From assembly GCA_003218375.1 (NCBI GenBank), contig QHNH01000020.1, positions 1-64,000 of the forward strand: a DNA stretch of 64,000 nt, given 5' to 3'. The position numbers were made by a program, and so were the translations under genes. The notes beneath the pieces are model-generated. The model had not been told where the DNA came from and did no database searches. It saw only the letters and a list, made by a program, of their open reading frames with translations. Position 1 is the first letter of the stretch; the number at the start of each line of letters is the position of its first letter. Shown one piece after another: positions 51,842 to 60,411 of this stretch. This stretch comes from Verrucomicrobiota bacterium. GTDB taxonomy: Bacteria; Verrucomicrobiota; Verrucomicrobiia; Chthoniobacterales; UBA10450.

Positions 51842-52255
51842 ATGAAAATAAGCAGGCCGGTTTCTTTCCTGGCGAGCGCGATGATGGCCCTTGGGCTGGG
51901 ACTCGGGACGATCAACGGCGCCACCAACGAGGCGCGCAGTTCCACCCCCCAGGATGTCTTCGACGGGATGCGCAAGAGCTTCCGCGCGGACAAGGCGAAG
52001 GGCGTGAACGTCCGCTATCAGTTCGAATTGAGCGGCCCCACCGGCGGCGCCTGGTTTATCGACGTGAACGACGGCAAATTCAAAATGGCCCGCGGCCGGA
52101 TCGACAATCCGAACGTGACTTTTGTCACCAGCGACAAGGACTGGGTGGCCCTTTCCAACGGCGATCTCGGCGGGACCTGGGCCTTTCTGAGTGGCCGATT
52201 AAAAATCCGCGGCGATCGCGGCCTGGCCAAAAAGCTCGGCGAGATTTTCCCTTAG
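51842..52255 (+). CDS. Exported SCP2 sterol-transfer domain protein
   Basis: The product is 137 residues. A signal peptide covers about 1-26. One SCP2-like domain follows, with VNVRYQFELSGPTGGAWFIDVNDGKF, PNVTFVTSDKDWVALSNGDLGG and FLSGRLKIRGDRGLAKKLGEIF, which is the full fold. Such domains bind hydrophobic ligands such as lipids or hopanoids. The exported form may carry lipid across the periplasm; an HpnL-like gene two genes away makes hopanoids one candidate ligand. It overlaps the end of the convergent barrel gene by four bases. Confidence 0.88.
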   Translation: MKISRPVSFLASAMMALGLGLGTINGATNEARSSTPQDVFDGMRKSFRADKAKGVNVRYQFELSGPTGGAWFIDVNDGKFKMARGRIDNPNVTFVTSDKDWVALSNGDLGGTWAFLSGRLKIRGDRGLAKKLGEIFP

Positions 52256-53157
52256 AATTTCGCTTCGAGCCCGATTTTTACGTACGGAGCCGGATCAACA
52301 ATGGCCCGGTGGTCGGCCCGGAAAAAATCGAATTCCCGCCGCAACGTGTAGCCCGCGCCCGCGAAAAGCTTTACTTGTTTGCACACCGCATATTTCGCCT
52401 GTAACCCGAACCGATATTCACTGTATTGCACGATCGCGTGGTGCAGTTGGATCTTCGGATCGGTTGTGAAGACGTCATCGGTCCGGAAACTGTCGAAAAG
52501 GATTTCGCCGAGAAGGCGGAGCTGCAAACTATCAGTCGGCTGATAGACCAGGGCCGGCCTCGGAAACACCCCTTCCAGCCGCATTTTGTCGCTGATGAGC
52601 CAGATAATTCCGCCGCCCGGAGCCACGATCGGGCTCTGATTCATGCTGCCACCCACGCCGACGACGGCGAAAACCTTGTCTTTCTTAAGAGGAAAGCTCA
52701 CGAAGAGCTTCCAAGGAACATCGAGCGAGCCGCGGTTAAGGTGACTTTGATAATAAGCGCCTGGATCGAGCTCGAACCCCGCGCCGGCGTGATCGTGGAC
52801 CACGTACTCAATCGCGAGATGGCCGTAGACGGCCTGGAGATGATCCGGCAGGCCGTTGGCCGAGCCGCCGAAATCGTAGCGCTCATATTCAACTCCCGCC
52901 CGGAAAAACCATTTCCCTTTGATCAGGAAACGATGGTCGTAGCTGAAATCGTCGTAGAGCGAACTCCCCTGGCCCAGTCTCGAACTATGGAAATCGCTCT
53001 CAAATGTGTAAGTGGATTCGAGGTTAAATAGATCGCGCGAATTCTCATCTTCCTCGGACTTGGCCGGCGCCTGCCGCTGGGTGAACGGCTCCCCGGCCCA
53101 GACTCCCGCGCGCACCATCAGAAAAGCGACCAGAAAGAAGAGTGGCAGTTTGCGCAT
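52252..53157 (-). CDS. Outer-membrane beta-barrel protein (DUF6268-like), paralog 2
   Basis: The product is 301 residues. A signal peptide covers about 1-19 (MRKLPLFFLVAFLMVRAGVWA), followed by a Lys/Glu/Asp linker, then barrel strands (FFRAGVEYERYDFGG, AGAGFELDPGAYYQSHL, VAPGGGIIWLISDKMRLEGVF) ending ..IGLEAKF. It resembles the protein at 40177-41115 in length and motif order. It is probably an outer-membrane protein of unknown cargo. The GTG at 53166 is an alternative start; the ATG at 53157 precedes a better signal peptide. Confidence 0.75.
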   Translation of the reverse strand: MRKLPLFFLVAFLMVRAGVWAGEPFTQRQAPAKSEEDENSRDLFNLESTYTFESDFHSSRLGQGSSLYDDFSYDHRFLIKGKWFFRAGVEYERYDFGGSANGLPDHLQAVYGHLAIEYVVHDHAGAGFELDPGAYYQSHLNRGSLDVPWKLFVSFPLKKDKVFAVVGVGGSMNQSPIVAPGGGIIWLISDKMRLEGVFPRPALVYQPTDSLQLRLLGEILFDSFRTDDVFTTDPKIQLHHAIVQYSEYRFGLQAKYAVCKQVKLFAGAGYTLRREFDFFRADHRAIVDPAPYVKIGLEAKF

Positions 53158-53250
53158 ATTAATCACCGGTTGGAGTTCATTGGGAATCGGAGCAACTGAT
53201 CAACCCTGCCGTATCTGGATATATCTTTTTAAGCAAGCAATCATTACGCC

Positions 53251-53266
53251 CGCGAATCGATTCGCG
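53251..53266. promoter_or_regulatory. Perfect 16-bp palindrome in a divergent promoter region
   Basis: CGCGAATCGATTCGCG reads the same on both strands, with no spacer. It lies between the divergent barrel and PAP2 genes. It fits an operator for a dimeric repressor. Confidence 0.45.
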
Positions 53267-53373
53267 AAATGCCCTGACAAAACCGGCATGAGATCAGCTT
53301 ATTTTTACTTAAAAAAATGCATTCCACCCCTTGACCTGCGCTGAAGAATGAATAACCTGCACGACCCCTTTTT

Positions 53374-54069
53374 GTGACGCCTTTCCCTCTCTCCCATTTC
53401 TCCACAGCCCTCGCTCTGGTCAACCCTCTCGCCGGAACCGACCAGGGTCTCGCGACCTGGTTTCATCTTCACTTGACGCCTCTTTTCGTGGCGGTCTTGC
53501 GCGCTTTGTGCGAACCCGGCTCCAGTGAATTCGTCGGCGTCGCCCTGTTTTTCGCGGCTGCATTTTTCATCTGGAAACGATGGTGGCCATCGCTCGCCAG
53601 TCTCATCATCGCCGTTCCCGGCGGGATGTTGCTCAACGAGCTGATCAAGCTTCTCGTGCAACGGCAGCGCCCCTTTGTGGCGGGCCCGTTTGTCGATTGG
53701 TCGGGTTACAGTTTTGCCAGCGGGCACACGATCGGAGCCACCTTGCTCTTTGGCCAGCTTCTTATTTTCGTCCTGCCTTTCGTGAAATCCCGCGCGTGGC
53801 GAAAGGTGAGCATTCTCGCCGCGGTCACGGTGGTTGTTTTGGTTGGCTTCGCTCGAATCGCCTTGGGCGCGCATTATTTTACGGATGTCCTCGCCGCGAT
53901 GTTTTTCGGCACGCTCTGGCTGACGTTTTGTTTCTTCGGCCTCAAGCCGCTCCATCGCGCCCGTAGCAAGAATACCTCCGATGGACTTCTGGTGGAGGAC
54001 GTCGCCCTTGTATTGATTCCGGTTCCGGTTATCGAGCCCAGCGAGCCGGCTCCGATTCTCTCGCGTTAA
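53374..54069 (+). CDS. PAP2-family phosphatase, membrane bound
   Basis: The product is 231 residues with five to six transmembrane helices. The three PAP2 motifs are present in order: KLLVQRQRP, then SFASGHT, then RIALGAHYFTDVLA. They form the active site for removing phosphate from lipid phosphates, for example undecaprenyl diphosphate or phosphatidic acid. The exact substrate is open. The start is GTG at 53374, and a TTGACC element lies about 40 bases upstream. The C-terminal tail of about 35 residues after the last helix is hydrophilic at first, then Pro/Val-rich. Confidence 0.9.
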   Translation: MTPFPLSHFSTALALVNPLAGTDQGLATWFHLHLTPLFVAVLRALCEPGSSEFVGVALFFAAAFFIWKRWWPSLASLIIAVPGGMLLNELIKLLVQRQRPFVAGPFVDWSGYSFASGHTIGATLLFGQLLIFVLPFVKSRAWRKVSILAAVTVVVLVGFARIALGAHYFTDVLAAMFFGTLWLTFCFFGLKPLHRARSKNTSDGLLVEDVALVLIPVPVIEPSEPAPILSR

Positions 54070-54150
54070 TCACGGAAGCGCAGAGCCGCGCGCGCGTTTG
54101 CATTTTTGGTTTTACACCACAGCCTATCCGCGATTGTGCGTGGATAGAGC

Positions 54151-55158
54151 ATGAAAGCGCGCGGAAAAACCCGGATCGCGATCTACCTTCTTGGTTTCGC
54201 TGGCGCGGCACTCTTCACGCTGTTGCTCATTCGCCAGGGCGCTGCCTCGGTGGGAAGCGCGGTCGCGACTGCGGGCTGGGGGATCGCCGCCGTCGCCGCT
54301 TTTCATCTGATCCCGATCTTTCTCGATGCGATCGCGTGGTGGGTCCTTTTCCCCAGAGCTGAGCGACCTCGCTGGCAAAGTCTTCTTTGGATGCGCTGGA
54401 TCGGCGAGGCAATCAGCAATCTCGTTCCGTCGGCTGCGGTCGGTGGCGATATCGTCCGGGCGCGGTTGGCTGCGATTCACGGCGCGCCCATGGCCACAGC
54501 CGCTGCCAGCGTGATCGTCGATATCACCCTCGGCATTTTCACCCAGGTCGCGTTCACCATCCTGGGGCTGGTCCTTCTGGTGGGCGCAACGGGCCGGACA
54601 AGTTTCGTCGGGCCGACGCTGCTCGGCGCGCTCCTCGGGGTCGGCGCCGCCGTCGGTTTTTACTTCGCGCAACGACTCGGAATCTTCCGCTTCATCGGAG
54701 TCATCGTCACTCGGCTGATCAAATCGCCGGAATGGCAATCGCTCGTCCAACACGGCGAAACTCTCGACTTCACGGTGCGCAAACTTTACACGCGCCGCCG
54801 TGGCCTCGCGGCCTGTTGCGCCTGGACAATTGTTTCGCTCATTGGCAGCTCAGGCGAAATCTGGATTGCGCTCCGCGCGCTCGGGATGCCGGCGACGTTC
54901 GTGAACGCGCTCATTCTTCAAAGCATGGCGATGACGATTCGCTCGGCCGCCTTCCCGGTTCCCGGCGCGCTCGGCGTCCAGGAAAGCGGTTACCTTTTCG
55001 TCGGCAATCTTCTCGGCATTCCCGGCGAAACGGCCTTCGCCATTTCCCTGATCGCGCGGGTCCGCGATTTGGCGATCGGCATTCCGGCTCTTTTGGCCTG
55101 GCAAGTCATCGAAGGCCGTCGCCTCTGGCGCGCTCGGTTGGAGGAATTGGCGGAATGA
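54151..55158 (+). CDS. HpnL-like / YbhN family membrane protein
   Basis: The product is 335 residues with about eight transmembrane helices. The family motifs AISNLVPSAAVGGDIVRARLA, AAASVIVDITLGIFTQ and FPVPGALGVQESGYLFVGNLLGI match the lysylphosphatidylglycerol synthetase-like (UPF0104) transmembrane family, in the HpnL branch linked to hopanoid biosynthesis. No other hpn gene is in the window, so the hopanoid link rests on the family. Its 3' end overlaps the end of a convergent gene by 169 bases, an unusually long overlap. Confidence 0.82.
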   Translation: MKARGKTRIAIYLLGFAGAALFTLLLIRQGAASVGSAVATAGWGIAAVAAFHLIPIFLDAIAWWVLFPRAERPRWQSLLWMRWIGEAISNLVPSAAVGGDIVRARLAAIHGAPMATAAASVIVDITLGIFTQVAFTILGLVLLVGATGRTSFVGPTLLGALLGVGAAVGFYFAQRLGIFRFIGVIVTRLIKSPEWQSLVQHGETLDFTVRKLYTRRRGLAACCAWTIVSLIGSSGEIWIALRALGMPATFVNALILQSMAMTIRSAAFPVPGALGVQESGYLFVGNLLGIPGETAFAISLIARVRDLAIGIPALLAWQVIEGRRLWRARLEELAE

Positions 55159-55985
55159 GTTTGCAAGCTCGTGATCGCCGCGCGCAACTCTTTCAGGCGT
55201 CGCTTCACCTGCGCGGTCTTCACGAAATTCGTTCGGACGTTCCACCAGATCAGAGCGAGGCCGCCTGGAATAACGAGCTGTTTTCTTAGCTCTGCCACTA
55301 CCTCGCGATTGCCGTAGGCTTTTAAAAAAGAAACCGCAAAGGGCAACCAGTTGCTGGCGGGAACTGTGCCGACCATGTCGAGTAGGAACACTCGCAGATC
55401 GTCAGCGTGCCGGGCCAGCACTGGCAGCGATTCTTCGTGCACGATTTCGAAATCGATCAGGCGCGCGCGCCCGCTCTTCTGGTTGTAAATCACATTCGTC
55501 ATTGAGGCATCCGCGTGGGACCAGGGCGTTTTGGACCCGTTAGGCTGCTGGGCGTGGGCGTGTCGGAATTCGCGCGCCGCGGCTCGCAACATCCGGCGAT
55601 TCAATGTGCCCGCCTTCATGTGGTCCCAAAGGCTTTGGCCAGGCAGTTTATCGAGCGAGATCGTTCGCGGGTCCGTGACCGAAGCGCGAAACCGGTCGCC
55701 ATTCAGCATCTGGAAACAACTCACTTCCCAGCGGCGCCATTTTCGCACGTCGCTCAAAAACCGGATCGGGATGCCGGCGAGGCGCAAATAGAAATTAATA
55801 AGATCGGCCGCGCGTCCTCCGTAGACATTGCGGCGCTTTGTTACGACCGCGCGATTTCGCCGCCGCTTTTCCGAGACCGAATTGATCTTTAGAGATTCGA
55901 CGAACGAAGTGGCCGCATGGGAGAAACCGTCCGGAATAAAGCGCTGCAACAGCGTCAGTCCATTCCCATTTTTTTGAGTCGGCAT
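54990..55985 (-). CDS. Kinase-fold protein (lipopolysaccharide kinase / APH-like)
   Basis: The product is about 331 residues. HADASMTNVIYN supplies the His-x-Asp catalytic loop and Asn of small-molecule kinases, and ARLIDFEIVHEES supplies the metal-binding Asp. The N-terminal lobe is less clear. It probably phosphorylates a sugar or lipid in the cytoplasm. The last 55 residues (RARQRRRPSMTCQAKRAG..) are basic and antisense to the hpnL-like gene; they may be a read-through of a lost stop. The frame is open to an ATG at 56072, but that would overlap the divergent glycosylase, so the ATG at 55985 is used. Confidence 0.7.
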   Translation of the reverse strand: MPTQKNGNGLTLLQRFIPDGFSHAATSFVESLKINSVSEKRRRNRAVVTKRRNVYGGRAADLINFYLRLAGIPIRFLSDVRKWRRWEVSCFQMLNGDRFRASVTDPRTISLDKLPGQSLWDHMKAGTLNRRMLRAAAREFRHAHAQQPNGSKTPWSHADASMTNVIYNQKSGRARLIDFEIVHEESLPVLARHADDLRVFLLDMVGTVPASNWLPFAVSFLKAYGNREVVAELRKQLVIPGGLALIWWNVRTNFVKTAQVKRRLKELRAAITSLQTHSANSSNRARQRRRPSMTCQAKRAGMPIAKSRTRAIREMAKAVSPGMPRRLPTKR

Positions 55986-56059
55986 CCTTTCGTTGCCTTC
56001 GCATGCGGCCTCGGCCGTGGACTTGCGGTTTGAGCGAATTATGGGAAATCCCTGTTCTG

Positions 56060-56701
56060 ATGAAGAAGGCAATCAATCATCTCGCCAGGACCGACCCGCG
56101 CTTCGCGGCCTTGATTGGGCGATCAAGACGGTTCGACGTCATCGCGAACGAACTCGTTAGGCCGTTCGACGCCCTGGCGGAATCGATCGCTTATCAGCAG
56201 CTCAGCGGCAAAGCTGCCGCCACGATCTGGGGCCGCGTCCGCGCGCTTTACCCGAAACGGAAATGGCTCGACCCGGCCCTGGTCTTGAAAACACCGGACG
56301 AAACCCTGCGCGCCTGCGGGCTTTCGGGAAGCAAGACCGCAGCCCTCAAAGATCTCGCCGCCAAAACGATCGACGGCACCGTGCCGACGCGCCGGGAATT
56401 GGTGCGGATGACGGACGAGGAGATCATCGAGCGGCTCACGAAAGTGCGCGGCATCGGGCGGTGGACCGTCGAGATGCTGCTCCTGTTCGAGCTGGGCCGG
56501 CTCGATGTCTGGCCGGTGGCCGACTATGGAGTGCAGAAAGGTTTCGCGAAAACCTTTGGTCGAAGAAAACTGCCGACGCCGAAACAATTCCAGAAGATCG
56601 GCGAGAAATGGCGGCCGTATCGTTCGATAGCCGCGTGGTATTTCTGGCGCGCCCTCGACGCGCCGGCCACCGAAACGAAAACGAAGAGCCGGTTCGATTA
56701 G
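56060..56701 (+). CDS. DNA-3-methyladenine glycosylase (AlkA-like, HhH-GPD)
   Basis: The product is 213 residues. Helix-hairpin-helix KVRGIGRWTVEMLLLFELG (about 128-146) is followed by DVWPVADYGVQ, where D155 is the likely catalytic Asp. An N-terminal AYQQLSGKAAATIWGRV matches HhH-GPD glycosylases. It cuts alkylated bases from DNA at the start of base excision repair. No C-terminal iron-sulfur cysteines are present, which separates it from Nth at the window's end. It is divergent from the kinase gene. Confidence 0.9.
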   Translation: MKKAINHLARTDPRFAALIGRSRRFDVIANELVRPFDALAESIAYQQLSGKAAATIWGRVRALYPKRKWLDPALVLKTPDETLRACGLSGSKTAALKDLAAKTIDGTVPTRRELVRMTDEEIIERLTKVRGIGRWTVEMLLLFELGRLDVWPVADYGVQKGFAKTFGRRKLPTPKQFQKIGEKWRPYRSIAAWYFWRALDAPATETKTKSRFD

Positions 56702-56708
56702 CTCCCCA

Positions 56709-56785
56709 CTGTAGCCGCTTGGCTGTGCGAAGCGTGAGAGCGAGCGGTGCCTTCCGTCACGCCGCCCACAGGGCGGCGGCTACAG
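56709..56785. repeat. Inverted repeat family F (CTGTAGCCGCC), copy 1
   Basis: CTGTAGCCGC (left) and GCGGCGGCTACAG (right) are outer arms around a less paired centre. A relative lies at 63252-63336. Both follow a stop codon. Confidence 0.7.
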
Positions 56786-56824
56786 AAGATTGACTTGCCT
56801 CAGACGCTTCCGTAACAACGAACC

Positions 56825-57688
56825 ATGCCGTTGATCCATGTGGCGCGCGACGGGGCGAAGCTCGGCGAGTTCACGCTCGAGCAAATCCGCGCCGGACTCG
56901 GCACGGGACAATTCCGGCCCACCGATTTGGGTTGGCAATCCGGCATGCCTGATTGGCGGCCACTGGGCGAATTCGCCGGAGTCGCCGCGCCTGCGGCCGG
57001 GGATGCGCCGCCGACACTTCCGCTCGCGGCCGCTGCGGCGCCGGGAGCCGGCCTCCCTTGGGAACACCGCGGACAGCTCGGTCTTTTCAAGGCATTTTTC
57101 GACACGGTCAGCCTCGTCATTACCAAGCCGACCGCAGCCTTCACGATGATGCGGCCCGAAGGAGGTCTGGTTGATCCGCTTATTTTCGGCCTGATCGGCG
57201 GTTGCGTCGGAGCGATTATTTCCATCGTATTTCAGGCTCTGCTTCACTCGGTCCCGGGGTTCGCCGGTCGCGGCAATATTTTTGATTTGGTGGGCCTCGC
57301 TCCCTGGACTTTTGTCGTGATCTATACGGTGCTTAGCCCGGTCTTTATCGGCATCACTCTTTTTGTTGGAAGCGCGATTTTACATCTCTGCCTGATGCTG
57401 GTGGGTGGGGCGAACCGGTCGTACGAAACGACTTTTCGTGCGGTCTGTTTCGCCCGGGGCGCCGCCAGTTTGTTTTACATCATCCCGATCTGCGGTGGAC
57501 TGATCGCGCCGATCTACACCATCGTTCTTTATTGCATCGGCGTGAGCCACGCCCACCAGACGACGACGGGCAAAGCGGTCCTGGCGGTGCTGCTGCCGAT
57601 CATCGTTTGCTGCGGCTTTGCCCTGCTTCTCGTGATCATGGCCGGAGGGTTCGGCGCGTTCGCCGAATACTTCAGCCGGCACCACTGA
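56825..57688 (+). CDS. GYF-like domain plus YIP1 membrane protein
   Basis: The product is 287 residues. Residues 1-48 form a GYF_2-like domain (MPLIHVARDGAKLGEFTLEQIRAGL.., TDLGWQSGMPDWRPLGEF). An Ala/Pro-rich linker leads to five transmembrane helices (about 115-285) of the YIP1 family (FKAFFDTVSLVITKPTAAF, then FGLIGGCVGAIISIVF). The GYF part often binds Pro-rich peptides, and YIP1 proteins sit in membranes; the bacterial role is unknown. A DUF2752 gene follows 27 bases later in the same direction. Confidence 0.85.
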   Translation: MPLIHVARDGAKLGEFTLEQIRAGLGTGQFRPTDLGWQSGMPDWRPLGEFAGVAAPAAGDAPPTLPLAAAAAPGAGLPWEHRGQLGLFKAFFDTVSLVITKPTAAFTMMRPEGGLVDPLIFGLIGGCVGAIISIVFQALLHSVPGFAGRGNIFDLVGLAPWTFVVIYTVLSPVFIGITLFVGSAILHLCLMLVGGANRSYETTFRAVCFARGAASLFYIIPICGGLIAPIYTIVLYCIGVSHAHQTTTGKAVLAVLLPIIVCCGFALLLVIMAGGFGAFAEYFSRHH

Positions 57689-57715
57689 GCCGCGCGACGC
57701 GATCAGAACGAGACG

Positions 57716-58138
57716 ATGCGTTTGGTCTGCCGCCGGATTCTACCGAAGGAACTCAACCATGAACTGCTGTGGCTGGGAGTTTCAACGGCGGTCTTGGTAG
57801 CCGGCGCGGTTTTTCTCGGGCTCGGTTTGCCCTGGCTCGGCTGCCCTTTCCGCGCCGTCACCGGTTATCCGTGCCTGACCTGCGGCGCCACCCGCTGCGC
57901 GATCGCATTTTTCCATGGGAATTTGTCCCTGGCCTGGTCCTGGAACCCACTGGCCTTCCTCGCGCTCTGCGGCGTGATGTTGTTCGATCTTTACGCGGTG
58001 ATTGTTTTGCTTACTCGTTGTCCGCGACTACGCGTGATCGAATGGACCCGCGCGGAAAAAAATGTGGTCCGCATCGCGGTAGTTGCGCTGATTGCGGTGA
58101 ACTGGGCGTATCTGGTCGCGCACCGAGCGCAGTACTGA
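57716..58138 (+). CDS. DUF2752 small membrane protein
   Basis: The product is 140 residues with three hydrophobic helices. The family's hallmark FRAVTGYPCLTCGATRCAIAFFHGN lies at about 46-70, followed by SWNPLAFLALCG. The function is unknown; the two Cys in PCLTCGATR may bind a metal or form a bond. It probably shares a transcript with the YIP1 gene. A palindromic repeat of family D follows. Confidence 0.88.
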   Translation: MRLVCRRILPKELNHELLWLGVSTAVLVAGAVFLGLGLPWLGCPFRAVTGYPCLTCGATRCAIAFFHGNLSLAWSWNPLAFLALCGVMLFDLYAVIVLLTRCPRLRVIEWTRAEKNVVRIAVVALIAVNWAYLVAHRAQY

Positions 58139-58151
58139 CCCGATGCTCCGC

Positions 58152-58282
58152 GAAGCTCCAAACATCAAGCTCCAGAGCAGCACCAAACATCAAGCACCAA
58201 GACCAGAACCCGCGCTTGCGGGTTATTTGGAGCTTGGGATTTGGAGCTTCTTTGGTGCTTGGAGCTTGGTGCTTGGAGCTTT
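58152..58282. repeat. Inverted repeat family D (AGCTCCAAGCACCAA), copy 3
   Basis: The left part CGAAGCTCCAAACATCAAGC.. and right part ..TTGGAGCTTCTTTGGTGCTT are inverted. It separates the convergent DUF2752 and M23 genes. Confidence 0.8.
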
Positions 58283-58289
58283 TAGTCCC

Positions 58290-58991
58290 TCACCGTGTCG
58301 GGTTCACTTGCAACGCCTGCCTTCCGACGTCGTCGTCCGGTGCGCCGCGATGGGCGGCGATGAACGCGCTCGGATCGATCCAGCCGCGAGGATCATCCCG
58401 ATAACCCGGCCCAATGAACGGCGTCGTGAACTCGCGCATCTCGAAATGAAGATGTGCCCAGTAGATTCCGCCGGCGGTCCCGATCGTCGCGATCTGTTCG
58501 CCGCGATGCACCTTTTGCTTTCGCTCCACCATGATCGTTTCGACGTGGCCATAGTACGATTGCACGAATTTCCGCGCCCCGTTTTCCTCGTAAGCGTGAA
58601 GGACGATGATGACATTGCCCCAGCCAGGCCCCGCTTCTCCCGCAAACAGCACCTCGCCATTCGCTACCGCGAAGATCGGATCCCCCAGGTCGCTGTTTTC
58701 GCCGCCGATTCCATTCAGGTCGTCGCCGAGATGGCGATTCTGGGTGAAGGGTTGGGCGTTGTAGGCGAACGCGCCGTTCTCGCTCCCGATCGGGAAATCG
58801 AAACGCGCGGCGATCGGTAATCCGGCGAGTAAGATCGGCGACGCGATTTGAAATGCGGGCGAGATTTTCCGCGGCCGCCGAAGTTCCGGCGCGAGACGAA
58901 AGAAGAGGCTGGCCCCGAGCGCGATCAGAAAGATCAAAACGAGAAACACCCAGCGCCCCGCTGTTCTTCCCTTGCTCGTCCTTGGCTTCAT
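58290..58991 (-). CDS. M23 family metallopeptidase, membrane anchored
   Basis: The product is 233 residues. A basic start and one transmembrane helix (about 13-32, RWVFLVLIFLIALGASLFF) anchor it. The peptidase domain shows HLGDDLNGIGGENSDLGDPIFAVANG (first zinc ligands H and D) and YWAHLHFEMRE (the second HxH). Lysostaphin-type enzymes cut peptidoglycan cross-links. The ATG at 58991 is 15 bases from the divergent epimerase start, so the promoters must overlap. Confidence 0.88.
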   Translation of the reverse strand: MKPRTSKGRTAGRWVFLVLIFLIALGASLFFRLAPELRRPRKISPAFQIASPILLAGLPIAARFDFPIGSENGAFAYNAQPFTQNRHLGDDLNGIGGENSDLGDPIFAVANGEVLFAGEAGPGWGNVIIVLHAYEENGARKFVQSYYGHVETIMVERKQKVHRGEQIATIGTAGGIYWAHLHFEMREFTTPFIGPGYRDDPRGWIDPSAFIAAHRGAPDDDVGRQALQVNPTR

Positions 58992-59006
58992 CTTTACGCT
59001 CGCGCG

Positions 59007-59969
59007 ATGCGCATTCTGGTCACGGGCGGAGCGGGCTTCATCGGCTCGCACCTTGTCGAGAAATTACTCGCGACCGGCCACGAAGTCTCGATTCTCGACG
59101 ACTTCAACGATTTTTACGACCCGCAAATCAAACGGGCGAACGTCGAGCCCGTCGCGGGCGAGGTCGCGATCCATCGGATCGATCTGCGCGACAGCGCCGC
59201 GGTGAACCTGCTGTTTCACCGCGAAAAATTCGACGCGATCGCACATCTTGCCGCGCGCGCCGGAGTGCGGCCATCGATTCAGCAGCCGCAGCTTTATTAC
59301 GATACGAATGTCAGCGGGACCTTGCATTTGCTGGACGCGGCGCGCCTGACGGGCATCGAGCGGTTCATCTTTGCGTCCAGCTCGTCGGTTTACGGCATCT
59401 GCAAGACCGTGCCGTTCTCGGAAGATTTTCATCTCACCCAAACGATCAGTCCGTACGCCGCTACCAAGGTCGCGGGCGAATTTCTTTGCTCGACCTACTC
59501 GCACCTCTACAAAATGCGGATCGTGGCCTTGCGCTTCTTCACCGTCTACGGTGCGCGGCAGCGGCCCGACCTGGCGATCCACCAGTTCACCCGGAAAATT
59601 AATGCCGGTCAGCCGATCGATCAATTCGGCGACGGCACGACCCGGCGGGACTACACCTACATCGACGACATCATCCAGGGCGTGATGGCTGCGTTCGATT
59701 ACAACGGCCCGCTCTTCGACCTCTTCAATCTCGGCGAAAGCGAAACGATCCAGTTGAAGGACCTGATCGCGGCGATCGAGAAAACGCTGGAAAAAAAAGC
59801 GAAGATCAACCAGTTGCCAGAGCAGCCGGGCGATGTGCCGCTGACCTGCGCGGATATTTCGAAGGCGAGGAAGCTTCTCAATTACAATCCGACAACGCCG
59901 TTGAGCGTGGGATTGCCGAAGTTCGTGGATTGGTTTCTCGCGAGCGCAGGGCTTCCAAAGGGAACATAG
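59007..59969 (+). CDS. NAD-dependent sugar epimerase (UDP-glucuronate 4-epimerase-like)
   Basis: The product is 320 residues in the extended short-chain dehydrogenase family. GGAGFIG (7-13) binds NAD, and Y150 and K154 in SPYAATK are catalytic. ARAGVRPSIQQPQLYYDTN and RFFTVYGARQRPDLAIHQF are typical of UDP-glucuronate 4-epimerases. It would supply a nucleotide sugar for surface glycans in the cytoplasm. Its stop codon TAG is part of the first arm of a palindromic element (GGAACATAG), so that insertion may have set the C-terminus. Confidence 0.92.
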   Translation: MRILVTGGAGFIGSHLVEKLLATGHEVSILDDFNDFYDPQIKRANVEPVAGEVAIHRIDLRDSAAVNLLFHREKFDAIAHLAARAGVRPSIQQPQLYYDTNVSGTLHLLDAARLTGIERFIFASSSSVYGICKTVPFSEDFHLTQTISPYAATKVAGEFLCSTYSHLYKMRIVALRFFTVYGARQRPDLAIHQFTRKINAGQPIDQFGDGTTRRDYTYIDDIIQGVMAAFDYNGPLFDLFNLGESETIQLKDLIAAIEKTLEKKAKINQLPEQPGDVPLTCADISKARKLLNYNPTTPLSVGLPKFVDWFLASAGLPKGT

Positions 59970-60072
59970 GCCTGCGGCCTGTGCGCCCAGCGGAGTTTCA
60001 CTCCGCTGCCTTGAATGGGACAGACAACGGACAGAATGTCCGCTGGGCGCACAGGCCACAGGCTTATGTTCC
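59961..60072. repeat. Inverted repeat family E (GGAACATAG), copy 2
   Basis: The outer arms are GGAACATAGGCCTGCGGCCT.. and ..GGCCACAGGCTTATGTTCC; the inner arms are CCAGCGGAG.. and ..GTCCGCTGG. It closely matches 39089-39190. The left arm provides the stop codon of the epimerase. Confidence 0.85.
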
Positions 60073-60411
60073 GCTTCAGCCTCCGCTCTTGCAATTCGCC
60101 TCTCCACCCTCCATAATTCCCGCAGATGTCGGGAATGTTCTTCGTTAACCCGGGCGTTCGCTTTTCACGACGAAACAGAGTTTGCCAGAGCCGAGTTCGA
60201 TCGGTCCTGTTTCGCCGGCTAATTGATGATGCGGACCGCCGTTGCTTGCGATTGGGTTCCCGCGTCTACGAGGCGGAGTTTCCGTCGGCGCGGCTGATTG
60301 TTTACCGGTTCCTGCTCCTCTTACGGAGCATTTCGGGTTCGCGCGCCACGGACTGTGCATCTTCCGATGCGCTCCGCCCATTTAACAATTGGGTAAAACC
60401 TGAGGATCAAT
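60073..60411. other. Intergenic stretch upstream of the RRM gene
   Basis: A minus-strand frame of 78 codons (60145-60381) ends ETGPIELGSGKLCFVVKSERPG, which looks somewhat protein-like, but no start context or family supports it. No other gene was seen. GAGG (60402-60405) six bases before the ATG at 60412 is the ribosome binding site of the RRM gene. Confidence 0.4.

Noticed and set aside
60145..60381. A 78-codon minus-strand gene
   Set aside because: The last 30 residues look partly protein-like, but there is no ribosome binding site, family or neighbour support.
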